From positions 1-64,000 of the forward strand of contig RCNN01000037.1 in assembly GCA_003667245.1 (NCBI GenBank): 64,000 nucleotides of DNA, given 5' to 3'. Within the stretch, counting starts at the first letter, position 1; every line of letters begins with the position of its first letter. Both the position numbers and the translations under genes were made by a program. Below are positions 1 to 12,626 of the stretch, one piece after another. The stretch is from Heterostelium multicystogenum (lineage: Eukaryota > Evosea > Eumycetozoa > Acytosteliales > Acytosteliaceae). The notes beneath the pieces are model-generated. The model was given only the letters and a program-made list of their open reading frames with translations, had not been told where the DNA came from and did no database searches.

Positions 1-545
1 AATGGGTTCATATACACATACCAATTATCTAAGAGATCATACATTTCAATTTCTATATTGTACGACTTTTCATAGGGCTACTTGTACATTCATACCTACA
101 GTTTCTGTCACCTAAATCAGAAACACCTTCACCGATTGGCCCAAATCCTTTCGAAACCTTCCATACTATACAAGACAAGCAACTTAAAAACGGTGCCAAT
201 TCGACAAACATAGCATCAGAGCAGGAGCATCTTCATCATCATCATTACCCGGCTCATCATAAACTCAACACCAACCATGGGTAGCAGTGATAAGTGAAAT
301 CGATTCACCACCTTATATATCAGTCTCTATGGACACTATCATCTAAACTCTAGCTCAAACTCACTGGACAATAACAATATACGATTATACCCTATCATCC
401 TCCTTCACAACATACAACAACAACATCGACATCAGCAAATTCATCTCCAATACAGATGGCTCAATCATCACACATCCTCTCACTCATTCTTTCAAGCACA
501 TCATCACCATCCAAAAGTTCCACCGCTCCTAAAAAGAAAACTTGA
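1..545 (+). CDS. 3' end of an unidentified gene with low-complexity tail
   Basis: The product is not recognised. Bases 80-290 read as a plausible protein segment with SPKSETPSPIGPNPF, then a His run (LHHHHYPAHH). The last segment, from about 390, is Thr/Ser-rich and ends in STAPKKKT before TGA at 543-545. The two segments lie in different frames with stops between them, so at least one indel or a small intron must separate them. The 5' end lies outside the window. The stop is about 70 bases from the stop of the convergent methyltransferase gene, the usual tight spacing in this window. Coding status rests on composition only. Confidence 0.4.
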
Positions 546-616
546 TTAATCCTATTAATCATGATTATAGATTACAATAAAATCTACTTATCTATTCATC
601 TATTTATCTTCTCTGT

Positions 617-1658
617 TCAATCATATATACTTTCATCTATTTTATTTAGTATACTGCCATTAGTGTGAAGATTCGATGAGCTTGATTTAAATTTGATACC
701 AATATAGTAGATTTCAGATGATTCTTGTCTTGATGCATCCGGCTTCATTGATTTCACTGAAGTAAAGGTGATCCTGTATACGTTTGAGTAAGTTATTCTC
801 TGTTCCTCCACGCGATACCTTGGCAATGAAATATCCACCTGGTTTTTAGTGTTTCTAAAGCAAAATCCAATGCCTGTCCTGCAAAGATCAATCAATCTCT
901 CATGGTCGACATTACTGATTCCACAATAAGCAGGTGCCATATCACTTAATACAACATCGACAAATCCATTTACACTATTGTTATCAAGAGTGTCTTCTAC
1001 AAATTGCGATTTTACGTTTTGTTTCTCTTTGATCTTTCCTTGAGCAAGGCATTTTTTGATTGCCAATTTTGTCTCTAATGTTCTAAAGTCACCGCCAATA
1101 AAGTTGGCACGAGCCAACTCGAAACCTTCTTCATTGATATCCACAGAGAATACTATGCCACTGCTACCAACACGCTTTTGTGCGACCTGTGTCCACCCAC
1201 CCGGAGTAGCACCTAAATCCACAACGACAGATCCACTCTTTAATATCTTTAACTTATCATCCAACTCTTCAAGCTTGAAAGCAGCCCTGCTTACATATGA
1301 TTTCAACTGAGCTTGCTTAACATACGGATCACTTAATTGTCTCTTTAGCCATTGTGATTTGCTAATATCAAAATACCAATGAAATAAGTAATGATATCCT
1401 ATTAACTCTGAGAAAGAAACAATAAATACTCTTTTAAATTTGATGCAATTGATTTTCGGTAAAGGTGCTCTTGTTCTGTCTATTTTTGATGATGTATTAC
1501 TATTATTATTGTTGTTGTTGTTGCTATTACTGTTAGTGGCATAGCTACAACACTTAAATAGGAAACCATTCAGGATATCTTTAAAGTTGTAGCCTAAGTG
1601 TTGGTGTACTGCAGTACTGTTGTAAAGGAATGTTGTTGATTTAATGTTTTTTAAACAT
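617..1658 (-). CDS. mrm2: FtsJ/RrmJ-family 2'-O-methyltransferase, probably mitochondrial rRNA methyltransferase 2
   Basis: RrmJ/MRM2 enzymes methylate the 2'-O of a uridine in the large-subunit rRNA using AdoMet. The core shows the expected order: WLKRQ..DPYVKQAQ, RAAFKLEEL, the AdoMet loop VVDLGATPGGW, VLSDMAP, and near the C-terminus FTSVKSMKPDASR..SSEIY. Three single-base insertions in the last third (about 883, 841 and 751) shift the frame. Correcting them recovers GQALDFALETLKPGGY and KVSRGGTENNLLKRIQ. The proposed start at 1658 gives MFKNIKSTTFLYN..., a basic and hydroxylated N-terminus like a mitochondrial presequence, followed by a poly-Asn stretch. That start needs one A removed from a six-A run. 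A likely intron, 1362-1429, starts GTATTT and ends TTAG; its phase needs a further correction. The family call is firm and the 5' part is tentative. Confidence 0.75.
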
Positions 1659-3311
1659 CATAAGGTTCTAATGAAGTTGAAAAGGTAGTATCTATTGTTG
1701 CAGGAAGTTTGAGTCGGGGTTAACCTGATACTTAAAATGCAAAAGATCAAGAAATAGAAAAATTCATTGGAAGTATGAATGCGAACATTAATAACAACCT
1801 TTTTTTCGTTTTTTTTGAACAAACTCATGGATACATGTATCTTTGATTCTTTCTTAATGATTTTGAAATTGAATTGTTAACTTGTTTCGGTTCATCCAAA
1901 TTAGAGGAACATCGAAAGTTACACAATCACAAAATCACAAAAAAATTATTTTAACCGAAAGCATCGCCGATAACATTGTGTTTAAAGTGACTTGGTAGAA
2001 CTCTCCCAATGAATCTATTTTAGTTGCACCAACAAAAAAACAAAAACAAAAAAAAAAAAAAAAAAGAACAAAACCAAAACTTTAAAGTAACTGACATTAA
2101 TAATCATGAAAGTAAAACTGTTTTTATTTTTGATCACACAGAGTTTCGTGGTGTGGGAACCAGTTTCGAAAAATGTAGAAACAAAAATCCAACCAAAACA
2201 CACACACATAAACATAAATTTGAAAAAATAATAATAATAAAATAATTAATCTTTTGGTGTTGTTTTCAAAAAATCAAATTTTGATTAAGTAAGTGGTAAA
2301 AAACAATAATATCTACTTTAATAGCAGGCATTCCGCATTGTGGTGTTGGTTGTAGTAAATAACTAACTACTTTACACATCAATCATAGATATATCTATCA
2401 AACTAAATTACAACAAAACAAGCAATAACATATTATCAATATTATTTATTTATTTATTTATTTATTTATGTATTTATGTATTTTACATTACAATTAATGT
2501 TTTAAATTTAGATTTATCAAAAATATATCTTTGGTAGATTCTTTAAGATATAAGATATTATTATTATTTAGTTTTACATATCAATCTATCAATTTTATTA
2601 GTAGTTTAGTTCCTAGGTCTTTGTCCAATAATAATAATAATTATTGTTACAGTGAGTTGACGGTTTTCGTGAAAGTGTAAAGGATTAGTAGCAAACATCA
2701 CTAGGAAAGGAAGGAAAAAAAAAGAAAAAATCAAAATAAGATTAAAATTTAATTAGATTTTATTTTTTAAAAAACATTGTTTGTTTGTGGTTTCGGAATC
2801 ACTTTGGCAATTGTCTTTGTCAATCAAGTGGACTCCACTGATTAACAAAATTATTCATACACACACAATTAAATCTTTTTTTCATAGATCACACTAGATT
2901 ATATTTAGATACTTTTTCATAATAAATAATAATAATCTTAAGAAATCATCACCTCCTTCCTTCTATCTTCCAAAACAATCAATCAATCAATCATTAATCA
3001 ATCATTGTTTAAGTATAGTTTAAAGTCAGGAGTGAGTTATAGGAATAGTAGTAGAAATCAGATTTATTTTTTGAAACAGAATGAATATATATAGGGTGGT
3101 TAACCCCACCAAGACTACTAGTATATCTAGTGGTTACAGTATTGGTTTTAGTTTTAAGCAATAGTTATGTTGTACAGTCATTTGAATATTAGTAATAGTT
3201 ATATAGTAGTAGTGTAGTAGTAGCAGTTCGAAAATCGACATCGAAGAATACAGAAAGAATCTAGAGAGATCCGGTGGCAAAAGAGACATCGAAAGCGATT
3301 TCCAATCCGAT
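1659..3311. other. Intergenic region, no gene seen
   Basis: AT-rich spacer between a leftward gene and a rightward gene. It holds an A-rich tract at 2033-2066, a (TTTA)n microsatellite at about 2443-2478 and CAATCAAT-type repeats near 2980-3005. A short inverted repeat, GGTGG-TTAACC-CCACC, lies at 3095-3110 about 200 bases before the kinase gene. I see no tRNA or long open frame. Bases 3220-3311 are open in the frame of the following kinase and may belong to its 5' end. Confidence 0.6.
2443..2478. repeat. (TTTA)n microsatellite
   Basis: About eight tandem TTTA units, the last ones degenerate with TGTATTTATG. Confidence 0.85.
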
Positions 3312-5134
3312 ATGTCACTCGAGAAGTTTTATATAGAGCCAAAACACACCAAGATGATGTTTGCTGACTACAATGTCACTGTTGTCGATGTTTATTGGGT
3401 AAATAGAAGTTGGACTTGCATATAAACCAAAGCAGAATATAGGGAATATTAATTGTCTTTTTTTGTTGTTGTTATCGTTCATTTCCAGTATGGAGGTGCA
3501 TATATAGAATGCCCACAACTAAATTGTACAGTGAATGCAACATCGTATGCTTGCTCACCAAATGAAAATGGTCAGACTCGTGGCGATTGGAATGATGGAA
3601 AACAGACTTTTCAAGACCCACTGCTAATGGCGCAACTCTAAAGGCAGTCGGCTTTGAGCTGCTTGGTACCTTCAATTGTGCCAGTGACAGCAATGTAAAA
3701 ACACAATTGCTGATTCTGTTGCAGGGTGAGGAGGTTGGAAATATATTTACAGTGAATGCCGAGTCCGTTTGTATTTGTGCCAACTGCTACACCAATGTCA
3801 CAATTCCCTCCTACCCTGTTATCATTCCACTCTATAATTACAGTGGAATCAATTTGCTTTTCGATCAATGTCATGAAAAATGGAATTTGTTTGTTCAATG
3901 TCAAAACCTATCTCTACTACTCAATGCCAGCACCAGCCACCACTGCAGTTTCTACTACCACAACATCTACTGGAGTGACAACTACATCAGGTGGCAGCAC
4001 AACAAGCGGTGGCAGTACAACAAAGCAGCGGTGGTAGCACAACAAGCGGTGGCGGCAGCACAACAGGCGGTGGTAGCAGCACAGGTGGTGGAAACACTCC
4101 AACCAAAGGTGGCCTTACAACAAAGCAGTGGGCAATCATTGCTTCATCGATTACAGGTGGTGCTTTGGTATTTATTTTACTGTTTGTTTTTATGTGCGAC
4201 AAAAAGTCAGTAGGATGGGCTATGTCGAACTCAAAAGAAGGCAAGAACATGGATATTGGAGAAATTAAATTGGGAGAGCGTATTGGTAAAGGAAACTTTG
4301 GAGAAGTGTTTAAGGGTCATTGGAGAGGTGCAGTTGTTGCAATTATAGAAACTGCCAGCACACAACATTACTGAAAATGTCATGAAAGAATTCCACAGAG
4401 AAATCGATCTAATGAAGTAAATATATTAGAATCAACTAGAGTTTAATATAATATACTAATGATTATACTTTTTATTTTCCAGGAACTTGAGACATCCAAA
4501 TGTAATTCAATTTTTAGGATCATGTACAATTTCCACCAAATATTTGTATTTGTACGGAATACATGTCAAAGGGATCACTCTATGGAATATTTACATGATC
4601 CATCGGTTGTGATCCAATGGAGTCTTTTTGAAAAAAATGTGTATGGATGCAGCTAAAGGTATTATATATCTCACAATTCAAATCCAGTGATTCTTCACCG
4701 TGATCTCAAATCACACAACTTGTTGGTCGATGAAAACTACAAGGTGAAGGTAAGCAGACTTTGGATTATCAACTATCGAACAAACAGCAACAATGACAGC
4801 TTGTGGAACACCATGTTGGACAGCACCTGAAGTTCTCAGAAATCAAAGATACACTGAGAAAGCAGATGTCTATTCATTTGGAATTGTCATGTGGGAGTGC
4901 GCCCACTCGTTCCGACCCATATTCAGGATGCCACCATTCCAAGTTATTTTTGCAGTTGGACGTGAAGGACTAAGACCTCCTATTCCACGTAACTGCCCAC
5001 CCGATTTTGTTGCTCTCATGACCGATTGTTGGGCCGAGAATGCCGATTCTAGACCATCCATGGAGACTGTACTTAATAAATTAGAAGCTATCGAAGTAAT
5101 TGGCTGGCCAGACATATCCGTCCCAAGATCATAG
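3312..5134 (+). CDS. Receptor-like TKL protein kinase, copy A (many frame breaks, possible pseudogene)
   Basis: Paralogue of the next gene and similar in plan to the dictyostelid drk/vsk receptor-like kinases. The ectodomain has GDWNDGKQTFQDP, CANCYTNVTIP and several N-glycosylation sequons. It is followed by a Thr/Ser/Gly stalk with tandem SGGSTT-type units (about 3955-4100), a membrane segment from WAIIASSITGG, then a kinase domain with GERIGKGNFGEVFKG, HRDLKSHNLL, GTPCWTAPEVL and ADVYSFGIVMWE. Introns are visible at about 3398-3488 (GTAAAT...TTCCAG) and 4417-4482. About ten one-base indels break the frame, for example after FQDP, in the stalk, at VAI-KKLPA, in the P-loop-distal lobe and at WECA. 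Each is repairable against copy B, including the catalytic lysine region. This is either a decaying duplicate or poor sequence. The 5' end is uncertain; 3312 is the first usable Met. Confidence 0.7.
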
Positions 5135-6391
5135 CTTTAGGTAAAATATCAAATAATAATAGTAATAATAATAATAATAATAGTAATCGATTACTATACA
5201 ATCACAATCCCGCAAAAGTAAAAATAGCAGCAACCATTTTAAATGTAAATATATTTAGAACAAATATATTCATTTCCAACAACTTCAACTTCTCCCCATC
5301 CATTCAATTATTGCCAAAAGTATTTCAATAATTCGGTGGATTTACCAAATAACATAACCTAGCCAATTTAAATTTAATAAAATATTGAAATTTAATGGAT
5401 AGTCATAAACGATGATTTATCATTACATTTCATCAAACGAACCAACTAAATTACGAAACTACCATTCTTCATTCATTGATTCTCTGATTCTTCAAAGTTT
5501 TGGAACTTGGGTTGAGTTGTCGGATGATATCTCCATCTATCTCTATCTCTACTTTCTCTGCATCGCTTAACTATTATTCTTTGTTCATGACACGGACCAG
5601 AGTTTCAGAAGCATTGAATGAATTACCACCAAGTCTAAATAAATATCTTTCATGAAAGAAAATTCATTAAACTAGTTGTGATCTAAGACTAGACAGACAA
5701 AAGTCGCACTTCTTTTGTGGGGCTCATAGTTACATTTTAACAAAAAAAAAAAAACTAAAACTTAAAAAAAAAATTGTGTATTCCTGCTTGCAGCCCTATA
5801 ATATCGGTTGATATTTTTGCTTTGAATTAATTTTAATTATTTTTATTTTTCTTTGCTGATCAAGGGTTTTTTTACATAATAAGGTGCACACAAAACTATC
5901 CAATCCAATTACAACATCACAATCAATTCCCAACTTGTTTCATCAAGCTCCAATCAACTCACTGCTCCACTAGAACTACTGCGACTACCACCAAAACCAA
6001 CACACACAACAAACAATCTTTTCAAGAATCACCATTCTTTTCTTTCATCATTGCGAAAGTCAACTACCAAAACCAAACAATCATAATTACAAATAATAAT
6101 AACGACAAAATAATTCAAATTTTAATATCAATAATAATATGATAAAGACTAGACAGTAGCTTTTAGAATTTGAAAGTTTTTAATAGGAGTAGTTGGTATT
6201 AGTAAATCGATATTTATTTAAAGGAATATGAAGAATCTTTCTTACCTTTTGGCGATTGATTGATTGAATTATAGGAGAGTTTGAATTAGATAAGGAATTA
6301 TAAAGAAGAATAATAATAATAGTCTAGTAACAAATACAATATATAGTACTATTCATAAGAAAAATAGCAACCAATAATAGAAATCTAAAGA
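5135..6391. other. Intergenic region upstream of kinase copy B
   Basis: About 1.25 kb with no convincing gene. It contains an (AAT)n-like stretch at 5150-5183, a poly-A run near 5741-5771 and a CA-rich, A/C-biased segment at 5880-6090 that could be untranslated leader. No RNA gene was recognised. Confidence 0.6.
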
Positions 6392-8227
6392 ATGCAATTC
6401 ATAGATAAAAAATCACGTCGACTGGTATTTATGTTGATAATAAATATCTTGATCCAGTTTGATTTTTCAGAGTCATTTCAAACGAAATTATATGGTGGAG
6501 GCAATAGTTTAAGTAGCGGTGGTGGCAGTAGCCGATGATTATAGTTCAGCCGATGATCCAAATATGGTTAGAATCAGTGGACCTAATTTGACATACATCG
6601 AATATATTTTGGGTATGAAAAGAGATAGCCTAGTAATAGCAATTGCAATTGAAATTAATGCTGTTTTACAACATTTTTTTAGAGCGGCGGAATTATTTTA
6701 CCCTGAATGTGATACATGTGTCATTGGTATGAATGTATCCTCATATGCTTGCAGTCCCGGAACAGTAGAGCGCGGAAATTGGAACGATGGATACAATACC
6801 TTTCAAGATCCTATGCCAAAAGGTTCGATTCTTCAGATGATTGGATTTTCATTGTATGGAACTTTCAATTGTGATGCCGATTCCGACGATTCCGTAGTAC
6901 AGCTGTCGATTCAGACTGAGCAGATTGGAAATGATACTAAACTTCCAACAAATATACTGGGGTGTTCTTGTGCCAATTGTGTTACAAATGTAACGATTCC
7001 TGCAGTGAATGTTACGCATCCCAACCTTTATAACAACAGCGGAGAGAACACATTCCAGATTGACGTAGAGAACAATGGAATTTGTTTGTATAAAATTAGA
7101 ATTTATCTCTACTACACAATGTCGGTGTTGCCGAAGTCCAACCGTCTTACTACTCAGCAATGGGCAATCATTGCAGCGTCAATAACAGGTGGAACTCTAG
7201 TATTTATACTTGGTTTTGTATTTATAAAGAAAAAGATTGGTAGAATGGGATATAAAAGAATAAGAGGTAAATAGGTCTTGTTGGAGACATGAATTTGACT
7301 TTGCTAACAAAATATATCTTTGTAGATGGTAAAAATATAGATATAGGAGAAGTTAGTTTAGGAGAAAGAATTGGAAAAGGAAACTTTGGAGAAGTATTTA
7401 AAGGTTATTGGAGAGGTGCGGTTGTTGCAATTAAGAAGTTACCAGCACACAATATTACAGATCATGTAATGAAAGAATTCCACCGAGAAATAGAGTTAAT
7501 GAGGTAATTTGATCTTCGATAATAGTAGAAATGATTGTAGAAATGTAAAATTAATTGCTTCTCCAACTTTAGAAATCTGAGACATCCAAATGTAATTCAA
7601 TTTTTAGGATCATGTACAATTCCACCAAATATTTGTATTTGTACAGAATACATGCCGAGAGGATCACTTTATAGTATTTTGCATGACCCAAAGATATCTT
7701 TATCGTGGGCCCTCATCAGAAATATGTGTTTGGATGCAGTTAAAGGAATAATTTATCTACACAATTCAAATCCAGTGATTCTTCACCGTGATCTCAAATC
7801 ACATAATTTGTTGGTCGATGACAATTGGAAAGTGAAGGTAGCAGACTTTGGATTATCAACGATTGAGCAAACAGCAACAATGACAGCTTGTGGAACACCA
7901 TGTTGGACAGCACCTGAAGTTCTCAGAAATCAAAGATACACTGAGAAAGCAGATGTCTATTCATTTGGAATTGTCATGTGGGAATGCGCAACACGTGCAG
8001 ATCCCTATCAAGGAATGCCACCATTCCAAGTTATTTTTGCAGTTGGACGTGAAGGATTAAGACCACCCACACCCAAAGGACCCAAAGAATTTGTATCACT
8101 GATTACCGATTGTTGGGCCGAGAACCCAGAGCAACGTCCCTCAATGGAAAAGATTCTAATTCGTTTAGAAATGATGGATTTACAATGGCCCGACGTTCAA
8201 TTTAAAGGAAACAACGTAATTAATTAA
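6392..8227 (+). CDS. Receptor-like TKL protein kinase, copy B
   Basis: Predicted type I membrane kinase. The start at 6392 gives MQFIDKKSRRLVFMLIINIL, a good signal peptide, then a Gly/Ser stretch. One extra C near 6536 shifts the frame into DDYSSADDPNM. The ectodomain matches copy A: NVSSYACSPG, NWNDGYNTFQDP, CANCVTNVTIP, and about six N-glycosylation sites. The membrane helix follows WAIIAASITGG. The kinase domain is intact: glycine loop GKGNFGEV, VAIKK, HRDLKSHN, DFG, GTPCWTAPE and a C-lobe ending near residue ERLEMM. HRDLK with N four residues on fits a Ser/Thr TKL kinase. Introns: about 6614-6684, 7267-7324 (GTAAAT...TTGTAG) and 7504-7571. Dictyostelid drk/vsk kinases have this plan and one member acts on phagosomes; the ligand here is unknown. 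Confidence 0.85.
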
Positions 8228-8462
8228 CAAAAGGAATATATATATTAAAAATAATACCATTATTATCCTAAAGGTAATTCAAAAAGGAAATAATAATAAA
8301 CATCAAAAAGTCTTAAAAAAAAACATTGTTTTTTATGTTTATCTTTTGAAAGATCTATTTTTGTTTTTTAGGAAATAAGCAAAGATTGATCAATCATTTG
8401 CATCATTAATTTGGAATTAATAACAAACATTATTATTTATATATTATATTTTATATATATTT

Positions 8463-10116
8463 ATGATGAAAAGAGCATGTACAAGATTAAATCCTCCAAC
8501 ACTTATCAATAGTGTCACCGAGTTAGATTTTATTGATATTGGTCAATATGAAGATATATGTCATCCATACACTAGCATTATTACTTCCAATGTCATGCAA
8601 TCAATATTAAATACTAGTCAAATTGAATACTTTGATTACAAAGATACTTTTTGGAAAGTCTATTCCTTTGGGTGAGAAAAAGATTGTTAAGCAAAGATAA
8701 TTCTATTTCCAATTCAAGCATACCTCCTGTTTGGGATAGCTATGATGTGGATTCCTCACCTTTACTATCATTTACAATGTATGATGGTAATGACCAGCAA
8801 TCAGAGAATGGAAATGCTAGGATAATAGGTAATGCAATATGGTTTAAAGATCCTGTTATGGCAGACAAAGTTAGTCGACTTGGTTTCAAGTTTAGTTTCC
8901 TTTTTAATGAGATTCAAAACCAACTTCAAGATAAAGCAGAACTAATATTTATAGTCCAAAGTTCACCGTTTTTAGAAAGCATTGAGCATGGATTCACCAA
9001 AATCAAACGAATGCTTTGTTGTAGTCTTTAAATGTGTTGAAACAACCAATGAGAAAAGTCTGTACAGTATCACGTTGAAGTCTCTACAACATAAATCTTT
9101 GGAAACAGTGTATCTGAAAAGAAATATAGAACTATTTCATCATGATAGCAATAATAACAATGAATTCCATAAAGTTGATATCACTTTCAACGCTTCTACC
9201 AGTAGTTTAATAATAGTATTCAATGGACAAACAGTGATAAATCAATTGATTAAGAGCATGTTTTCAGCAAGAGATATTCAGGAGAAAGGTATAGTGTATT
9301 GCTACTTTGGAATAGCCATGAAATCCTCTGTCCCAGAAGGTAGAATGAAGTTCGACAAAAGTTACACTTTTGCTTGAAGACTCACAGCAACAATCGAATC
9401 ATTTACAAGCCAATCTGGCAAGCCAGCTTTTTAAGAAATGCCTCATCGGCGATCTCTTCCTTCGAAGATATATAAAGAGTTTCTTGCCTTTGGTTTATCT
9501 ACATCCAAGCAAAATGATCCTACATGAGAATGCAGGATGGATTGGTCACCAAGTACGCCTTACACCTTCCAAGGCATCACAAATTGGTGCATGTTGGAGT
9601 AGGAGTATGGTGGAGATAGGTACAGGATTCTTTAGTCGTTTCAAAATTAAAATGGAAGCTTTTGGTGGTGATGGACTGGCATTTGTCATACATAATTCAT
9701 CTATAGATTATCAAGCTATTAGCCAGACCAACACGGATACAACCATGGGTTATAATGGAATTCCCAATTCTATCGCTGTCGAATTTGATACCTACATCAA
9801 CGTAGCCAACCATATATCCATTCAGTCACGTGGCACTCATCCCAACACATCATTGCATTACTACAGTTTGGCATGTACTACCCCTCCCACTAAAATGAAT
9901 AATGGTGATCTCTTAAACGTAGTTATCTCATACAGTGGAGCCACAGGAATGCTGGATGTGATCGTGGGAAACACGAAGCTATCACACCGAATCGAAAATC
10001 TCGGTCAATATATAGGGTTACACAATGAAAAGTATGGATTTGTAGGCTTTACTGCCTCAACAGGAAAAGCTTACCAAAGTCATATCATACAAGAGTTTGA
10101 ACTATATAAAAAATAA
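8463..10116 (+). CDS. L-type lectin-like (concanavalin A-like fold) protein
   Basis: The C-terminal half is a legume/L-type lectin-like domain: QIGACWSRS, then GGDGLAFVIHN, then GIPNSIAVEFDTY, and a late YGFVGFTASTG strand motif. Such domains bind carbohydrate through a loop with Asp and Asn; the Asp of GGDGLAF and the FDTY segment are present. The N-terminal half, with NARIIGNAIWFKDP and FVVVFKCVE, may be a divergent second copy of the same fold. No signal peptide is visible at MMKRACTRLNPP, which suggests a cytosolic protein or a missing 5' exon. Three one-base shifts join four open segments, near 8665, 8990 and 9370. The start at 8463 follows an AT-rich leader. The lectin-domain call is fairly firm; the cellular role is not known. 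Confidence 0.65.
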
Positions 10117-10211
10117 GAACAGATTTATTTATTCTCTAAAAAATCTTTATCTTTTTGTTGACTTTTGCAACTGCTTCTGGTGTTTCACCAGAATCTTCTG
10201 CTTCCTCATCA

Positions 10212-12025
10212 TCATCTAAATTTCCCAAAATATATTTTAAGGTAGTATCTGATGTCCGGATCGTCTACTCTAGTCAAGGCTCTCCTGAGATTGAAATGTA
10301 TAGTTCCATGTGAGGTGAAGTATAAAGTCAAATCTAGATTGCGTAAAACCTTCCATTGCGTTGTGTTGGATACAGAGCCTAGTTGAGTTGAGTGTAAATA
10401 GTTTACCATCTCTAAAGATGCAGCTTCTCCAATCAATGTTTCTGGCTTAACTTTTAGGTGTTTCAAGAGTGATAAGCAATTTTTTTGTACAGCAAACGAA
10501 TGGAGTTTGCTGATAGCGAAGTCCCCTAAACCTTTGTTATTGAAGTTGTAGAGGTAATCAATAACATCATTTCCTCTCATTACCATATATAAAGGCATTG
10601 GTTTAGTCAATCTAAGTGGTGTATTCTCATAGATGTATTGGAATATTTCTAGAGGATAGTCAGAGTTTTCCAAATTAACATATTTTCCATATAGTCCATA
10701 GTAGTAAATGAATAGGTCTAAATCAGTTGTTCTTGCCACCATTTCTTTCAATGCTTGTTGTGCTAGTACTCCGGCGTCATGTTTCGGAGGGCGAGGGTAA
10801 GGGCCATTGGTGAGTCCAGACGAAATGAAGTCGGTATTCAAGTTTTCATTTTTACTGAAAGCCAAAAGTCTGTTGTAAATATAATTAGCTAGTTCGCGAT
10901 TATACCATCGGTACGAAATCTTCTTTGCATAAGGTCGAAGGTCAAAGTTATATCTCTCGCACAAATATTCAAAAATGGATAGAGTATTCTTACCACTAGA
11001 GCGAGACAACTCCACCAGAATTTTGACCAGAGCATCAACGGCAAGCTCATCATCGAATCCAGTTTCATCAAAGAGATATTTTAATAGCTCTAGCTGGCTA
11101 TTGAGTGCTGCACACTTGATTGCCAGCATTCTGGTGGTTTTGGTGAGCTTTCAGCGTTTTTAAAGTACTCTATATTGCCACTGACTGCCATGTTGTGAAG
11201 AGGTTTTCTAGATACTAGATTTCTAAAGTGTTCACTGAGGAATTGAATAATCTTAACAGAGCCACTTTCAATGAATTGATCTACCGATTTCTCCAACTCG
11301 AACAATCCAATTATCTTCTCATCCAAAGAGAACTTTAGTACTTTAGCGGAATCATATTTGGCAATCCAAGTGATGTAGCTGGAAGATAGAGAATATTTCT
11401 CGTGGTAGTAATCATTGCCAAAAGCATATCTTTTCCAAACGTATCCTAGTAACTCAATATCCTCTTTTTCAATTGAGTATTTGATTACATTTTTAAGCTT
11501 AGAATGTGCCATAAATGGATGTAGTTTAATAGTTGCAACTTGACTATCATTATTATTGTTCTCCTGATTATTATCATTGCTATTGTTACAATTATTAGTA
11601 TTTTTTGTATTATTTCTTTTAGTTGTTTTACTGGTGTTGAAGTCATTATATCTTGTTGGGGCAATTCTCTTTCTTGAGGAGATGGAAGATGTTGAAGTAA
11701 CGACATAGTCATTTTGAACTACTTCTGAATGGGTGGTGCCTATTGCTTTGGCTTTCTTCATGTCACTCCAGTCATATTTGCTGTATAACTCCTCTGATTT
11801 TTCTAGTTGTCGATAGATGAGTGATTTAAGGTTAAGATCGGTTAAGGTTTTCATTGATGTCACCTCTTCTAAATCACACCATGTATATCTTGGATTAAAG
11901 GGATACAATTGTCGATGAATGAGATTGATTGTCTTTGTTATTTTCAATCTCAACACTTTGTTTTTGATAATTGATAGAAATAAACATTTTGTTTTGTCAT
12001 TATTATTATAATTCTTTTGATCCAT
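10212..12025 (-). CDS. Ankyrin-like family protein expanded in dictyostelids
   Basis: The protein starts MDQKNYNNNDKTKCLFLSII, with a KNKVLRLKI..INLIHRQL segment like the N-termini of a large dictyostelid family, followed by an Asn-rich linker. It continues with weak ankyrin-type helices such as ALNSQLELLKYLFDE and SVKIIQFLSEHF. Two open segments overlap near 11090-11129 and join through one frameshift, giving about 600 residues. No catalytic motif is visible. A second member of the family lies at 49781-51678. The ankyrin assignment is an inference from helix pairs of the form x-LELLKYL; canonical TPLH motifs are absent. Only 95 bases separate its stop from that of the lectin-like gene. Confidence 0.6.
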
Positions 12026-12626
12026 TGAATAAATTATAAATAAAGATAAATTGTATAAAAATGATCAAATAAATAAATAAAAATCTAAACTAAATTAGAT
12101 CTATAAATAAAAAAAACAATCTGATTTTTTATTTTTCTAAGAAAATATAAATTAAATACATTTTTTTGTGAAACATTACCATCAAATTGTAATTTTATAA
12201 TGAGGATATTTAAGATATTAAGATATTAAAAATGAGATAATTATGAAGTTCGAACTTTAAAGCAAATGAATGAAAATCCAATTCGGTTCCAAATAATAAT
12301 TGGTGGTCTGATAGAACAAAAAATGTATATTCTATTGGGATCAGATCGATTTACATTTTATACTCCTCAATATAAATTCAATCTGTTGACACCAAATACA
12401 ATGCCAGCTAGTTTCACACTATATTTGTAATGATTTGGTTGGACAAAAGTGCAAAGGAGTGGTTATAACTCATTTTAATTTTCAGTTAACATTATTTATT
12501 ATTTATTATGTAAAATGGTTGATATTCCATCCATACACTATAAATATTAGTATTTCAAACAAGTAGAACTTGAAGTAATTCATTATTCTATTCTTTTATT
12601 AAATAACTAAAAAAAGATAAACAAAG
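12026..12626. promoter_or_regulatory. Divergent upstream region of the ankyrin-like and CBM49 genes
   Basis: AT-rich, gene-free. ACTATAAATATT at 12537-12548 is a TATA-box candidate about 80 bases before the CBM49 start. A perfect AAAGTTCGAACTTT palindrome (GAAGTTCGAACTTTAAAG) is centred near 12251. Confidence 0.4.

Noticed and set aside
2024..2245. Lys/Asn-rich open frame
   Set aside because: It is a poly-A tract read as Lys, with no start context or conserved content.
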